Source: Rhodanobacter humi
GTDB taxonomy: Bacteria; Pseudomonadota; Gammaproteobacteria; Xanthomonadales; Rhodanobacteraceae
Direction of reading: 5' to 3'
Assembly: GCF_041107455.1 (NCBI RefSeq)
Contig: NZ_JBGBPY010000001.1
Coordinates: 2,542,001-2,606,000 of the forward strand
Length of the DNA stretch: 64,000 nt
A program made the translations under genes and the position numbers. Positions 42,910 through 52,631 of this stretch are shown one piece after another. Numbering within the stretch: position 1 is the first letter of the stretch; every line of letters starts with the position of its first letter. Below the pieces are notes generated by a model. That model had not been told where the DNA came from and ran no database searches. It saw nothing but the letters and a program-made list of their open reading frames with translations.

Positions 42910-44625
42910 TCAGCGCTTCATCGAATTGAAGAACTCGTCGTTGGACTTGGTGTTCTTCATCTTGTCGAGCATGAACTCCATCGCGGCCAGCTCGTCCATC
43001 GGGTGCAGCAGCTTCCGCAGGATCCAGATCTTGGCCAGCATGTCCGGCTCGATCAGCAGGTCTTCGCGGCGGGTGCCGGAGCGGTTGATGTCGATGGCGG
43101 GGTACACGCGCTTCTCGGAGATACGGCGGGACAGGTGCACTTCCATGTTGCCGGTGCCCTTGAACTCCTCGTAGATCACCTCGTCCATCTTGCTGCCGGT
43201 GTCGGTCAGCGCGGTGCCGATGATGGTGAGGCTGCCGCCTTCCTCCACGTTGCGCGCGGCGCCGAAGAAGCGCTTCGGGCGCTGCAGCGCATTCGCGTCC
43301 ACGCCGCCGGTGAGCACCTTGCCGGAGCTGGGCACCACGGTGTTGTAGGCGCGGGCGAGGCGGGTGATGGAGTCGAGCAGGATCACCACGTCGCGCTTGT
43401 GTTCCACCAGGCGCTTGGCGCGCTCGATCACCATCTCGGCCACCTGCACGTGCCGGACGGCGGGTTCATCGAACGTCGAGCTGATCACCTCGGCGCGCAC
43501 GGTGCGGGCGATCTCGGTGACTTCCTCCGGGCGCTCGTCCACCAGCAGGATGATGACGTGCGCGTCGGGGTGGTTGTACTGGATCGCCTGCGCGATGTTC
43601 TGCAGCATCATCGTCTTGCCGGACTTCGGCTGCGACACGATCAGCGCGCGCTGGCCCTTGCCGATGGGGGCGATGAGATCGAGGATGCGGCCGGTGATGT
43701 CCTCGGAAGAACCGTTGCCGCGCTCCAGCTTGAAGGCCTTGCGCGGGAACAGCGGGGTGAGGTTCTCGAACAGCATCTTGTTCTTGGACGCTTCCGGCGG
43801 ATCGCCGTTGATGTCGTCCACGCGCAGCATCGCGAAGTAGCGCTCGCCTTCCTTGGGGTGGCGCACGCGCCCGGTGATGTAGTCGCCGGTGCGCAGGTTG
43901 AAGCGGCGGATCTGGCTGGGGCTGACGTAGATGTCGTCGGGGCCGGCCAGGTAGGACTCGTCGGCCGAGCGCATGAAGCCGAAGCCGTCCTGCAGGATCT
44001 CCAGCACGCCTTCGGCCCAGATGCCGCCGCCGGAACGGGCGTGCGCCTTGAGGATGGAGAAGACCACGTCCTGGCGGCGGGCGCGCGCCACGCCTTCCTG
44101 GATGCCCAGCGATTCGGCGAACGCGATCAGCTGCGGCGCCTTCATGCGCTTCAGCTCAGTGAGGTTGATCAGGCGGTCGTCCGCACCCGGATCGGCGTTG
44201 TCGTCGTCCATCGGCAGACCGTGCGGGTTGTTGTAGCGCGGGTTGTTGTTGCCGCCGCCGCCGCCCTGTGGGCGCTGTTGCTGGTTGCGCTCGTGGCGGC
44301 GGCGCCGGCCGCGGCCCTCGCGCTGCTCGTTGTTGCGGTTGTTGCCATTGTTCTGGCCTTGCCCCTGCGGGTTCTGCGGCTGGCCCGGCGCACGTGCTTC
44401 CGGCGCGGCGGCGGCTTCGCCGGCGGGCGCGGCCGGTGCAGTGGCGGGTGGCGGCACCGGTGCGGGCTGCTCGAACAGCGGCGCGGTCGTCGTTGCCGGC
44501 GCTTGCGCTTCGCCGGCGGCCGGCTTGGCGCCGCGCGACTGGCGCCGCGGTGCGCGCGGACGCGACTCGGACGGGTTCTCGGCGCCGCCGGCGTCGTTCG
44601 GGGTGGTGTTATCGGTATCGGACAC
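42910..44625 (-). CDS. rho: transcription termination factor Rho with long disordered N-terminus
   Basis: A 571-residue Rho helicase (E. coli 419). Residues 1 to about 145 are low-complexity, including an Asn/Gly/Arg stretch ([19 protein letters not shown]). Then the Rho N-domain [20 protein letters not shown], the RNA-binding fold GFGFMRS, Walker [11 protein letters not shown], Walker [17 protein letters not shown] and the [22 protein letters not shown]-loops. The GTG at 44625 has a GAGG seven bases upstream. Confidence 0.96.
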   Translation of the reverse strand: MSDTDNTTPNDAGGAENPSESRPRAPRRQSRGAKPAAGEAQAPATTTAPLFEQPAPVPPPATAPAAPAGEAAAAPEARAPGQPQNPQGQGQNNGNNRNNEQREGRGRRRRHERNQQQRPQGGGGGNNNPRYNNPHGLPMDDDNADPGADDRLINLTELKRMKAPQLIAFAESLGIQEGVARARRQDVVFSILKAHARSGGGIWAEGVLEILQDGFGFMRSADESYLAGPDDIYVSPSQIRRFNLRTGDYITGRVRHPKEGERYFAMLRVDDINGDPPEASKNKMLFENLTPLFPRKAFKLERGNGSSEDITGRILDLIAPIGKGQRALIVSQPKSGKTMMLQNIAQAIQYNHPDAHVIILLVDERPEEVTEIARTVRAEVISSTFDEPAVRHVQVAEMVIERAKRLVEHKRDVVILLDSITRLARAYNTVVPSSGKVLTGGVDANALQRPKRFFGAARNVEEGGSLTIIGTALTDTGSKMDEVIYEEFKGTGNMEVHLSRRISEKRVYPAIDINRSGTRREDLLIEPDMLAKIWILRKLLHPMDELAAMEFMLDKMKNTKSNDEFFNSMKR

Positions 44626-44781
44626 GGGCAAACCTCGCGGGGCGCCGTTGGGAAACAGGAGGGAAGGTGTGCGTCGCGCCAGAGAGGGCGCAGGGGGATC
44701 GGGGCGATCCCGGCAGACGCGGAAGCAATCTAGCACCCGCCGCGCATGGCCGTAAAGCGCGCGGCGGGTGAAAAACGGCGA

Positions 44782-45108
44782 TCAGATCGCCTTGTCGATC
44801 ATCTGGGCCAGCTGGCCCTTGCTGACGGCGCCGATCTGGGTGGCCTCGACCTTGCCGTTCTTGAACACCATCAGGGTGGGGATGCCGCGCACGCCGTAGG
44901 TGCGGGGGGTCTTCTGGTTGTGGTCGATGTTGATCTTCACGATGCGCAGCTTGCCCTGGTACTGGCCCGCCAGCTCGTCGAGGATCGGTGCGATGGCCTT
45001 GCACGGGCCGCACCATTCGGCCCAGAAGTCCAGCAGCACAGGGGTATCGGACTGCAGCACTTCCTGTTCGAAGGCGTCGTCGCTCACATGGGTAATCAGG
45101 TCGCTCAC
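44782..45108 (-). CDS. trxA: thioredoxin 1
   Basis: A 108-residue classical thioredoxin: [20 protein letters not shown] with WCGPC (Cys 33 and 36), [23 protein letters not shown] with cis-Pro. It reduces ribonucleotide reductase, Msr proteins and others. GTG start with GGAGAT upstream. It lies just upstream of rho in the same direction. Confidence 0.97.
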   Translation of the reverse strand: MSDLITHVSDDAFEQEVLQSDTPVLLDFWAEWCGPCKAIAPILDELAGQYQGKLRIVKINIDHNQKTPRTYGVRGIPTLMVFKNGKVEATQIGAVSKGQLAQMIDKAI

Positions 45109-45568
45109 CGGGATCTCCGAAAGGCGGTTGGAAGGAAGGTTTGGCGACCACGCGGCCAGCATCGGCTACACTGGGGTGCCCATGAAGCGCGGGTCGAACC
45201 GGGAAAGAGGGGTTTTGGCCATTGCGGCCCGGAGCCTCATTGCAACGTAACTCGGGGCGCGATTCAAGCGATTCAAGGGCGGCAACGGACGGTTCCGTTG
45301 ACATAGGCGAGGCGGCTCAGGCGTTTGCGAAGCAAACGCGCAGATACGGGTCCGTCGAGGCGTTTCGCCTATGCCAGCGGGGCTGCCGGTTGCACTGCAA
45401 CCGTTTCGGCGCCCTCCGCGGCTTCGGAGCGCCGGCCGGCGAGCCTGCTCGCCGCCGTGCGCTGCGTACCGCCACGCGCTGCTCATCCCACCGCTCCGTG
45501 TCCGCCTCCGGCGGCGGAGCCGGGCCGGCTTCGATGCCTGTGCCCGCATCCCACCGGCTTTTCCTTCC
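45109..45568. other. 460-bp structured gap between trxA and rhlB
   Basis: No supported gene. It contains the divergent promoters and a set of hairpins that would lie in a long rhlB leader: 45283-45300, an outer stem CATAGGCGA (45302-45310 with 45365-45373) enclosing GCGTTTGC-GAA-GCAAACGC (45321-45339), 45387-45403 (CGGTTGC), then GC-rich stems near 45407-45465. It could be a regulatory leader or a repeat relic. Confidence 0.5.
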
Positions 45569-47290
45569 ATGTCGCAAACCGTACTCACCGATACCTTCTT
45601 CACCAACTTCGAACTTCATCCGCTGCTGCAGCAAGGCCTGGCCGAAGCCGGCTTCACCCGCTGCACGCCGATCCAGGAACTGACCCTGCCGGTGGCGCTG
45701 GCCGGTCGCGACGTCGCCGGCCAGGCGCAGACCGGCACCGGCAAGACCTGCGCCTTCCTGGTCGCGCTGATGAACCGCCTGCTGACTACCCCCGCGGTGG
45801 CCGAGCGCAAGGACACCGACCCGCGCGCGCTGGTGATCGCGCCCACCCGCGAGCTGGCGATCCAGATCGACAAGGACGCCCGCGCCATCGGCGCGCGCAC
45901 CGGTCTGAAGACCGCGCTGATCTACGGCGGCGTCGACTACGACAAGCAGCGCCAGCAGCTGCACGACGGCTGCGACATCATCATCGCCACGCCCGGCCGC
46001 CTGCTCGACTACTACAAGCAGCAGGTGTTCGGCTTCAACGGCGTCGAGGTGATGGTGATCGACGAGGCCGACCGCATGTTCGACCTTGGCTTCATCAAGG
46101 ACGTGCGCTTCATCTTCCGCCGCCTGCCGGCGCGCGAGCAGCGCCAGGTGCTGCTGTTCTCCGCCACGCTGAGCCACCGCGTGCTGGAGCTGGCCTACGA
46201 GCACATGCACGAGGCCGAGAAGCTGGTGGTGGAGAGCGACCACGTCACCGCCGACAAGGTGCGCCAGGTGGTCTACTTCCCGGCCAAGGAAGAGAAGCTG
46301 CCGCTGCTGCTGAACCTGATCGACCAGCACCAGCCCAGCCGCAGCATCATCTTCGTCAACACCAAGGCCGCCGCCGAGCGCGTCACCGAGCGCGTGAAGC
46401 GGCACGGCTGCCGCGTCGGCGCGATTTCCGGCGACGTGCCGCAGCTGAAGCGCCAGAAGCTGCTGCAGCGCTTCCAGGACGGCCAGCTCGACATCCTCGT
46501 GGCCACCGACGTGGCCGCGCGCGGCCTGCACATCCCCGCGGTCAGCCACGTGTTCAACTACGACCTGCCGCAGGACGCGGAGGACTACGTGCACCGCATC
46601 GGCCGCACCGCCCGCCTTGGTGCCGAGGGCGACGCGGTCAGCTTCGCCTGCGACCTGTACGCGATGAGCCTGCCCGACATCGAAACCTACATCGGTCAGG
46701 CGATCCCGGTGGCGACGATTGCGCCGGAACTGCTGGTGATGCCGAAGCCGCGCGCGGTCGACGCCGAGTTCGCCGCCAACGCCGCCGCCGACAGTGCCGC
46801 GTTCGGCGACTACGTCGAACCGCGCCACGATGACAAGAAGGGCGGCCGTGCGCGCCGCGACGGCCGCGATGGCGAACGCAAGCCGCGCGGGGATCGCCCG
46901 CACGAGCCGCGGCCGCCCCGCGCGCGCGCCGAGCCGGCGGCCGTCGAGGCCGTCGCACCGGTGGCCGTGGCGAGCGATGCCAGCGTCAGTGCGATCGACG
47001 AGGGCGAACGCAAGCGCCGCCGTCGGCGCGGTGGCCGCAACCGCCGCCGCGAAGGTGGCGAGGCGGTGGCGACGAATGCCGTGCAGGGCAAGCCGCAAGC
47101 GACATCGGCCGAGGGCGGCCACCCGCCGCGCGGCGAGCGTCGCGCGCCGCGCGAGCGCGCACCGGCCGAGGCCGTGGCATCGGCTGCCGGTCGTCCCTCG
47201 CGGCAGGTAGCCGCCACCGCCGGCGAGCACACGCACCCGAACAAGCCCAGCCTGTTCCGCCGGCTGACCCGGCTGTTCACCGGGCGCTGA
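45569..47290 (+). CDS. rhlB: DEAD-box RNA helicase RhlB
   Basis: A 573-residue DEAD-box helicase. Q motif FTRCTPIQ, motif I AQTGTGKT, Ia [14 protein letters not shown] ([13 protein letters not shown]), [19 protein letters not shown] and [10 protein letters not shown]. The region [14 protein letters not shown] near the start and the homology to E. coli RhlB, a degradosome helicase, support the name. A basic Arg-rich C-terminal tail of about 150 residues follows, likely RNA- or RNase E-binding. The ATG at 45569 follows the structured leader. Confidence 0.93.
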   Translation: MSQTVLTDTFFTNFELHPLLQQGLAEAGFTRCTPIQELTLPVALAGRDVAGQAQTGTGKTCAFLVALMNRLLTTPAVAERKDTDPRALVIAPTRELAIQIDKDARAIGARTGLKTALIYGGVDYDKQRQQLHDGCDIIIATPGRLLDYYKQQVFGFNGVEVMVIDEADRMFDLGFIKDVRFIFRRLPAREQRQVLLFSATLSHRVLELAYEHMHEAEKLVVESDHVTADKVRQVVYFPAKEEKLPLLLNLIDQHQPSRSIIFVNTKAAAERVTERVKRHGCRVGAISGDVPQLKRQKLLQRFQDGQLDILVATDVAARGLHIPAVSHVFNYDLPQDAEDYVHRIGRTARLGAEGDAVSFACDLYAMSLPDIETYIGQAIPVATIAPELLVMPKPRAVDAEFAANAAADSAAFGDYVEPRHDDKKGGRARRDGRDGERKPRGDRPHEPRPPRARAEPAAVEAVAPVAVASDASVSAIDEGERKRRRRRGGRNRRREGGEAVATNAVQGKPQATSAEGGHPPRGERRAPRERAPAEAVASAAGRPSRQVAATAGEHTHPNKPSLFRRLTRLFTGR

Positions 47291-47309
47291 GCCAGCCGCG
47301 CAACGCAGC

Positions 47310-47331
47310 GTCGCCGGACTGAACCGGCGAC
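47310..47331 (+). terminator. candidate terminator after rhlB
   Basis: GTCGCCGG-ACTGAA-CCGGCGAC hairpin 20 bases after the stop. No T tract follows, so the terminator role is weak. Confidence 0.35.
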
Positions 47332-47418
47332 GATCACCGCATCCGGGAGATGGGCGACCTTGCGCCCTGCATACCGTATCCTTGCCGGGATACGGCAGGC
47401 AGTCGGCGGGGGCGCGCG

Positions 47419-48096
47419 GTGATCCAGTTCGACAAGGTGAGCAAGCACTACGACGGCGGCCACGAGGCGCTTTCGCAGCTTTCCTTCGCCATACCCACGG
47501 GCGAGATGGCCTTCGTCACCGGCCATTCCGGCGCGGGCAAGAGCACCCTGCTCAAGCTGCTCGGCGTGATCGAGCGGCCCAGCCACGGCGCGATCACGAT
47601 GGACGGCCAGAACCTGGCCAAGGTGCGCGGGCGCGGCATTCCCAGGCTGCGCCAGCGCATCGGCATGGTGTTCCAGGATCATCGCCTGCTGATGGATCGC
47701 ACGGTGTTCGCGAACGTCGAGTTGCCGCTGACCATCGCCGGCATCGCCCGCGTCGAGCGCGGCCGGCGCGTGCGCGCCGCGCTGGAGAAGGTGGGCCTGC
47801 TCTCCTACGAGCGCCAGCTGCCGGCCACGCTGTCCACCGGCGAACAGCAGCGTGTGGGCATCGCGCGGGCGATCGTGGGGCGGCCTTCGCTGCTGATCGC
47901 CGACGAGCCCACCGGCAACCTCGATCCGCAGCTCGCGGTGGAGATCATGGGCCTGTTCGCCGAATTCCAGCAGGTGGGGACCACGGTGCTGATCGCCAGC
48001 CACGACCTGCCGCTGATCAAGCGCATGCGCAAGCGCGTGGTGGTGCTCGACCATGGCCGCCTGGTGGCGGATCTTGCCGCCGAGGAGGTGCTGTGA
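47419..48096 (+). CDS. ftsE: cell-division ABC ATPase FtsE
   Basis: A 225-residue ATPase that with FtsX activates septal peptidoglycan hydrolases at the divisome. Walker A GHSGAGKSTLLKLL, Q-loop VFQDHRLL, signature LSTGEQQRVGIARA, Walker B LLIADEPTGNLDP and switch His ASHDL. The GTG at 47419 gives the standard VIQFDKVSKHY start. Confidence 0.96.
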   Translation: MIQFDKVSKHYDGGHEALSQLSFAIPTGEMAFVTGHSGAGKSTLLKLLGVIERPSHGAITMDGQNLAKVRGRGIPRLRQRIGMVFQDHRLLMDRTVFANVELPLTIAGIARVERGRRVRAALEKVGLLSYERQLPATLSTGEQQRVGIARAIVGRPSLLIADEPTGNLDPQLAVEIMGLFAEFQQVGTTVLIASHDLPLIKRMRKRVVVLDHGRLVADLAAEEVL

Positions 48097-49070
48097 TGGC
48101 CGCCGCCGATGTTCGCCGTGACGCCGAGACGCCGCCGCGCAACGAAGCCAGCCACACCCGTCGCGTGTCCAGCTGGCGCGAGCACCATGGCTGGAGCGCC
48201 GGCGCGAGCCTGCGCCGGCTCGCCGCCCGTCCGCTGGGCAGCCTGCTCACGATCGCGGTGATGGGACTCGCGCTGGCCCTGCCGCTGGCGTTCTACCTGC
48301 TGCTGGGCAACGTGCAGCAGCTGGGCCAGGCGCTGGGCCAGGACCAGGCGATCAACGTGTTCCTGCAGCCGGACCAGGCCGCCTCGCAGGCGCAACTGCT
48401 GTCGAAGCAGTTGGGCGATCGCTCCGACGTGGCGTCGGTGGCGATCAAGACGCCGCAGCAGGGTCTGGACGAACTGGCGAAGCTGCAGGGTTTCTCCGGC
48501 GCGCTCGATGCGCTGGAGCAGAATCCCTTGCCCTTCGTGCTGATGGTGCAACCGAAACCGGGCGCCGATGCCGCCACGGTGGCGCGGCTGATCGGCGACC
48601 TGCGCGAGATGCACAGCGTGGCCCAGGTGCAGGACAGCGGCACCTGGCGGCAGCGGCTGGACGCGCTGCTCGGCGTGGGCGACCGCGTGGTGATCGCGCT
48701 GGCGCTGATGCTGGCGCTGGCCGCCCTGCTGGTGGTGGGCAACACGGTGCGGGTGGACATCGCCAGCCGCCACGAGGAGATCGGCGTGCTGCTGCTGGTG
48801 GGCGCCAGCGGCGCCTTCGTGCGCCGGCCTTACCTGTATGCCGGCATCTGGTACGGCCTGTTCAGCGGCATCCTCGCCGCGCTGCTGGCGCTGGCGATCG
48901 AGTTCGCGCTGAGCGGACCGGTGGCACGGTTGAGCCAGGCCTATGATGGCAAGCTGCACATCGGCGGCCTGCCGGCGTGGCTGCTGCTGGCGGTGCCGCC
49001 GGCGGCCGCGGCACTGGGCTGGCTGGGCGCGCGGCTGGTCAGCGCCTGGCAGTTGCGCAAGGCGGCCTGA
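48096..49070 (+). CDS. ftsX: cell-division ABC permease FtsX
   Basis: A 324-residue FtsX: a cytoplasmic N-terminus, helix 1 (LLTIAVMGLALALPLAFYLLL), a periplasmic domain (about 75-190) that contacts EnvC-type activators, and three C-terminal helices. GNTVRVDIASRHEEIGVLLLVGAS is the FtsX signature. Its ATG shares a base with the ftsE stop (TGATG). Confidence 0.95.
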   Translation: MAAADVRRDAETPPRNEASHTRRVSSWREHHGWSAGASLRRLAARPLGSLLTIAVMGLALALPLAFYLLLGNVQQLGQALGQDQAINVFLQPDQAASQAQLLSKQLGDRSDVASVAIKTPQQGLDELAKLQGFSGALDALEQNPLPFVLMVQPKPGADAATVARLIGDLREMHSVAQVQDSGTWRQRLDALLGVGDRVVIALALMLALAALLVVGNTVRVDIASRHEEIGVLLLVGASGAFVRRPYLYAGIWYGLFSGILAALLALAIEFALSGPVARLSQAYDGKLHIGGLPAWLLLAVPPAAAALGWLGARLVSAWQLRKAA

Positions 49071-49081
49071 GCGGGCGCTTG

Positions 49082-49162
49082 CCAACCCCTCCCCAACCCT
49101 CCCCTGCTTTGCAGGAGAGGGGGCGAACGAAACAGCCCGCCGAGGCGGGCCGTTGTCGGTTA
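49082..49162. repeat. inverted copy of the rpoH-terminator element
   Basis: A CTCTCC-type hairpin repeat (49082-49128) followed by GCCCGCC-GA-GGCGGGC and CGTTGTCGGTTAC. On the minus strand it reads the same as the rpoH terminator and its CTCTCC tail at 52536-52620, so the two form inverted repeats around the REC-ung-PKHD-rpoH block. It may also terminate ftsEX. Confidence 0.65.
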
Positions 49163-49191
49163 CTACATGAAGTCAGGCGAATGGGCAGGGC

Positions 49192-50034
49192 ATGAGTACA
49201 AGCATCAGCAACCGGCTGGTCAGCACGGCGCCACGCGTGCTGGTGGTTGACGGTTCCAGGATGGTGCGGCAGATGATCGCCCGCGTGCTGGCGGCCGAGC
49301 TGCCGGGCGTGGAGGTGGTGGGCTGCGGCAGCGGCGGCGAGGCGCAGCAGTTGCTGGGCGAGGGCGTGTTCGACTTCATCACCACCGCGCTGCGCCTGCC
49401 CGACATGGACGGGCTGGAGCTGGCGCGCTTCGTGCGCGAATCGGCGCCGCAGACCTACGTGCCGATCGTGGTGGTCTCCGGCGACGTGGACGACCGCCTG
49501 CACCGCCGCACGCTGGGCGAGGACGTCACCGACTACGTCGACAAGTCGCTGGGCTTCCAGGTGCTGGCCGAGTTCATCCGCGGCTACGTGCGCCCCGAGG
49601 GCAGCGCCGAGGGCGAGGTGCTGTACGTGGAGGACAGCCGCGTGGTGGCGCTGGCCACCCGTCGCATGCTGGAGAAGTACGGCCTCACCGTGCACCACGT
49701 GATCAGCGTGGAGGATGCGCTGGCGCTGCTGGAAACCGCGAAGGTGCGCGGCGAGGTGGGCGCCGACGTGGTGCTCACCGACGTCAGCCTGAAGGGTGAA
49801 CTCACCGGCGGCGACCTGCTCGAACGCATCCGCAACCACTTCGGTTACGGCAAGGGCCGCCTGCCGGTGCTGGTGATGACCGGCGACGAGAACCCGGCGA
49901 ACCAGGCCGCGCTGATCAAGGCCGGCGCGAACGACCTGGTGGAGAAGCCGGTCGAGGAAAAGCTGCTGGTCACCAAGCTGCTGTTCCAGCTGCGCGTGGC
50001 GCGGCACCTGCGTTCGCGCGGCGCGGCCGCATGA
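49192..50034 (+). CDS. double receiver-domain response regulator with one dead domain
   Basis: A 280-residue protein of two REC domains and no output domain. REC1 (15-130) lacks the phosphoacceptor: [12 protein letters not shown] has Ala 66 where Asp is expected, and the acidic pair is DG (20-21) instead of DD. REC2 (141-265) is intact: acidic pair Glu147-Asp148, phospho-Asp 197 in VVLTDVS, Thr 230 and Lys 252. It probably works by phosphorylation-dependent protein binding. The stop overlaps ung (ATGA). Confidence 0.85.
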   Translation: MSTSISNRLVSTAPRVLVVDGSRMVRQMIARVLAAELPGVEVVGCGSGGEAQQLLGEGVFDFITTALRLPDMDGLELARFVRESAPQTYVPIVVVSGDVDDRLHRRTLGEDVTDYVDKSLGFQVLAEFIRGYVRPEGSAEGEVLYVEDSRVVALATRRMLEKYGLTVHHVISVEDALALLETAKVRGEVGADVVLTDVSLKGELTGGDLLERIRNHFGYGKGRLPVLVMTGDENPANQAALIKAGANDLVEKPVEEKLLVTKLLFQLRVARHLRSRGAAA

Positions 50035-50729
50035 GCGAGGTGCGACTGGAAGCCACGTGGAAGGCGCGGATCGGCGCGCATCTGGAACGCCCGGGGATGC
50101 AGGCGCTGGCCGAATTCCTGCGTGCGGAGAAGCGCGCCGGCAAGGCGATCTATCCGCCCGGGCCGGAGATCTTCGCCGCGTTCGAGCACACGCCGTTCGA
50201 GGCGGTGCGCGTGGTGATCCTGGGCCAGGACCCCTACCACGGTCCCGGCCAGGCGCACGGCCTGTGTTTCTCGGTGCGTCCCGGCGTGCCGGTGCCGCCC
50301 TCGCTGGTGAACATCTTCAAGGAAATCCAGCGCGACCTCGGCATCGCGCCGCCCGACCATGGCTGCCTCACGCCCTGGGCCGATCGCGGCGTGCTGCTGC
50401 TCAATGCGGTGCTCACCGTGGAGCGCGGGCTGGCCGCCGCGCACCAGGGCAAGGGCTGGGAAGGCTTCACCGACGCGGCGATCGACGCGCTCAACCGCGA
50501 GCGCGAGGGCATCGTGTTCCTGCTCTGGGGCAGCTACGCCCAGCGCAAGGGCCAGCTGATCGACACGCGCAGGCATTGCGTGCTGAAGAGCGTGCACCCC
50601 TCGCCGCTGTCCGCCCACCGCGGCTTCCTCGGCTGCGGGCATTTTTCCGCCGCCAACCGTTACCTGGAAAGCCACGGGCAGGCGCCGGTCGACTGGTCGC
50701 TGCCGCCGCGCGCCGCCTTGCCCGGCTGA
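50031..50729 (+). CDS. ung: uracil-DNA glycosylase
   Basis: A 232-residue family 1 UDG that removes uracil from DNA. Water-activating loop [38 protein letters not shown] and [11 protein letters not shown] are all intact. It is co-translated with the double-receiver gene. Confidence 0.97.
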   Translation: MSEVRLEATWKARIGAHLERPGMQALAEFLRAEKRAGKAIYPPGPEIFAAFEHTPFEAVRVVILGQDPYHGPGQAHGLCFSVRPGVPVPPSLVNIFKEIQRDLGIAPPDHGCLTPWADRGVLLLNAVLTVERGLAAAHQGKGWEGFTDAAIDALNREREGIVFLLWGSYAQRKGQLIDTRRHCVLKSVHPSPLSAHRGFLGCGHFSAANRYLESHGQAPVDWSLPPRAALPG

Positions 50730-50733
50730 CGGC

Positions 50734-51438
50734 TCAGCCCGTCACCTCGGCCCACATCCGCAACAGGTTCGCGTGCGAGCGGCTCACGGCGTCGAAGGTC
50801 TGGCTCTTGCCCTCGCGGCCGAAGATGTCGCGCTTGGCGCTTTCCAGGTCCCACAGCAGTTCGCGGCGGGCCGCGTCGCGCACCATGCTTTGCACCCAGA
50901 TGATGGCCGCGTCGCGCACGCCGCGCGTCACCGGATTGACGTGGTGCAAGGTGTTCGCCGGGTAGGCGATGGCGGCGCCGGCGTCCAGCTTGAAGGCGTA
51001 TTCCATGCCGCCGTTGGCGTGCGTCACCAGCTCGCCGCCGTCGTAGCTCCTGGGGTCGGACAGGAACACGGTGATCGCGATGTCGGTGCGTATCGCGTTG
51101 CCCAGGCTGCCCATCACCGGGGCGTCGACGTGCGCGCCGTATTCCATGCCGCCGGTGTAGCGGTTGAACAGCGGCTGGGTGTTCGCTGCCGGCAGCAGCG
51201 CCGCCTGCAGCAGCGCATTGCGCTGGAAGGCGGCGCGCACGATGTCGGCGATGCGCGCGTAGTTCGCGCTGCCGGTGTCGATCTGCTGGTTCTTCTTCAC
51301 GGTACGCGCCGACCAGCCGGCCGTGGCGGAGCCGTCGACGTAGGGGGCGGATTGCAGCTCGGCCCGGATCGCGACTAGCTCCTGGGCGGTCAACACATCG
51401 GGTACACAGACGATCAAGTGAACTCCCCCTTCCGGCAT
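50734..51438 (-). CDS. piuC: PKHD-type Fe(II)/2-oxoglutarate hydroxylase (PiuC/YbiX family)
   Basis: A 234-residue dioxygenase of the PKHD family, often tied to siderophore receptors. The facial triad is visible: HVD in GAHVDAPVMG and the distal His in NTLHHVNPV, with the 2OG-binding Arg in TRGVRDAA. GGMEYGAHVDAP and FLSDPRSYDGGELV are family-typical. The ATG at 51438 adds a few residues to the usual start but is the only good one (GGGGAC upstream). No siderophore receptor is nearby. Confidence 0.88.
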   Translation of the reverse strand: MPEGGVHLIVCVPDVLTAQELVAIRAELQSAPYVDGSATAGWSARTVKKNQQIDTGSANYARIADIVRAAFQRNALLQAALLPAANTQPLFNRYTGGMEYGAHVDAPVMGSLGNAIRTDIAITVFLSDPRSYDGGELVTHANGGMEYAFKLDAGAAIAYPANTLHHVNPVTRGVRDAAIIWVQSMVRDAARRELLWDLESAKRDIFGREGKSQTFDAVSRSHANLLRMWAEVTG

Positions 51439-51554
51439 GGTATGTCCCCGCATTGTAGTCAGCAGGCCGGCCGCGAGGAACGCGCGGCGCCCGTCCCGAC
51501 CGTTTTCAAGCCCTGCCGAACGGCCCATGCCCGGTGCCGACACCGAGTGCAGGA

Positions 51555-51583
51555 TGGACAAGCGGCCGACATTTCTGTACGAT
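51555..51583 (+). promoter_or_regulatory. sigma-70-type promoter of rpoH
   Basis: TGGACA (51555-51560), 17 bases, TACGAT (51578-51583). Start of transcription would fall near 51590, placing the CIRCE element in the 5' leader. Confidence 0.6.
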
Positions 51584-51617
51584 ACGGTTCACTAAAAGCC
51601 GTGAACCATTGGCGGCT

Positions 51618-51644
51618 TTAGCACTCCAACCACCGGAGTGCTAA
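51618..51644. promoter_or_regulatory. CIRCE operator (HrcA binding site) in the rpoH leader
   Basis: TTAGCACTC-N9-GAGTGCTAA, a perfect match to the CIRCE consensus. It lies 28 bases before the rpoH ATG. CIRCE is bound by the HrcA repressor and is usually found before groES or hrcA-grpE; no hrcA is in this window. Confidence 0.9.
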
Positions 51645-51672
51645 CCTGAAGCCCTTGCATTGGAGGTTTCAC

Positions 51673-52527
<855 letters not shown>

Positions 52528-52546
52528 TCTTGTGAAGTAACCGACA

Positions 52547-52568
52547 ACGGCCCGCCTAGGCGGGCCGT
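52547..52568 (+). terminator. rpoH terminator
   Basis: ACGGCCCGCC-TA-GGCGGGCCGT, a 10-bp stem followed by TTCCTTTG, 20 bases after the rpoH stop. The same hairpin sequence occurs in reverse at about 49131-49162. Confidence 0.75.
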
Positions 52569-52573
52569 TTCCT

Positions 52574-52620
52574 TTGCCCTCTCCCCCGCGCAGCGGGGGA
52601 GAGTTGGAGAGGGGGCCCCC
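52574..52620. repeat. CTCTCCCC-type hairpin repeat
   Basis: CTCTCCCCCGC-GCA-GCGGGGGAGAG hairpin and a GTTGGAGAGGGGG tail, same family as 1018-1151 and 49082-49128. It separates the convergent rpoH and NDH-2 genes. Confidence 0.7.
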
Positions 52621-52631
52621 TCTCCGCGATT

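Noticed and set aside
44734-44770. 12-bp hairpin between trxA and rho as a terminator
   Set aside because: The T tract would precede the stem on the trxA strand and an A tract follows it on the other, so it cannot be an intrinsic terminator. trxA and rho could still be joined or Rho-controlled.
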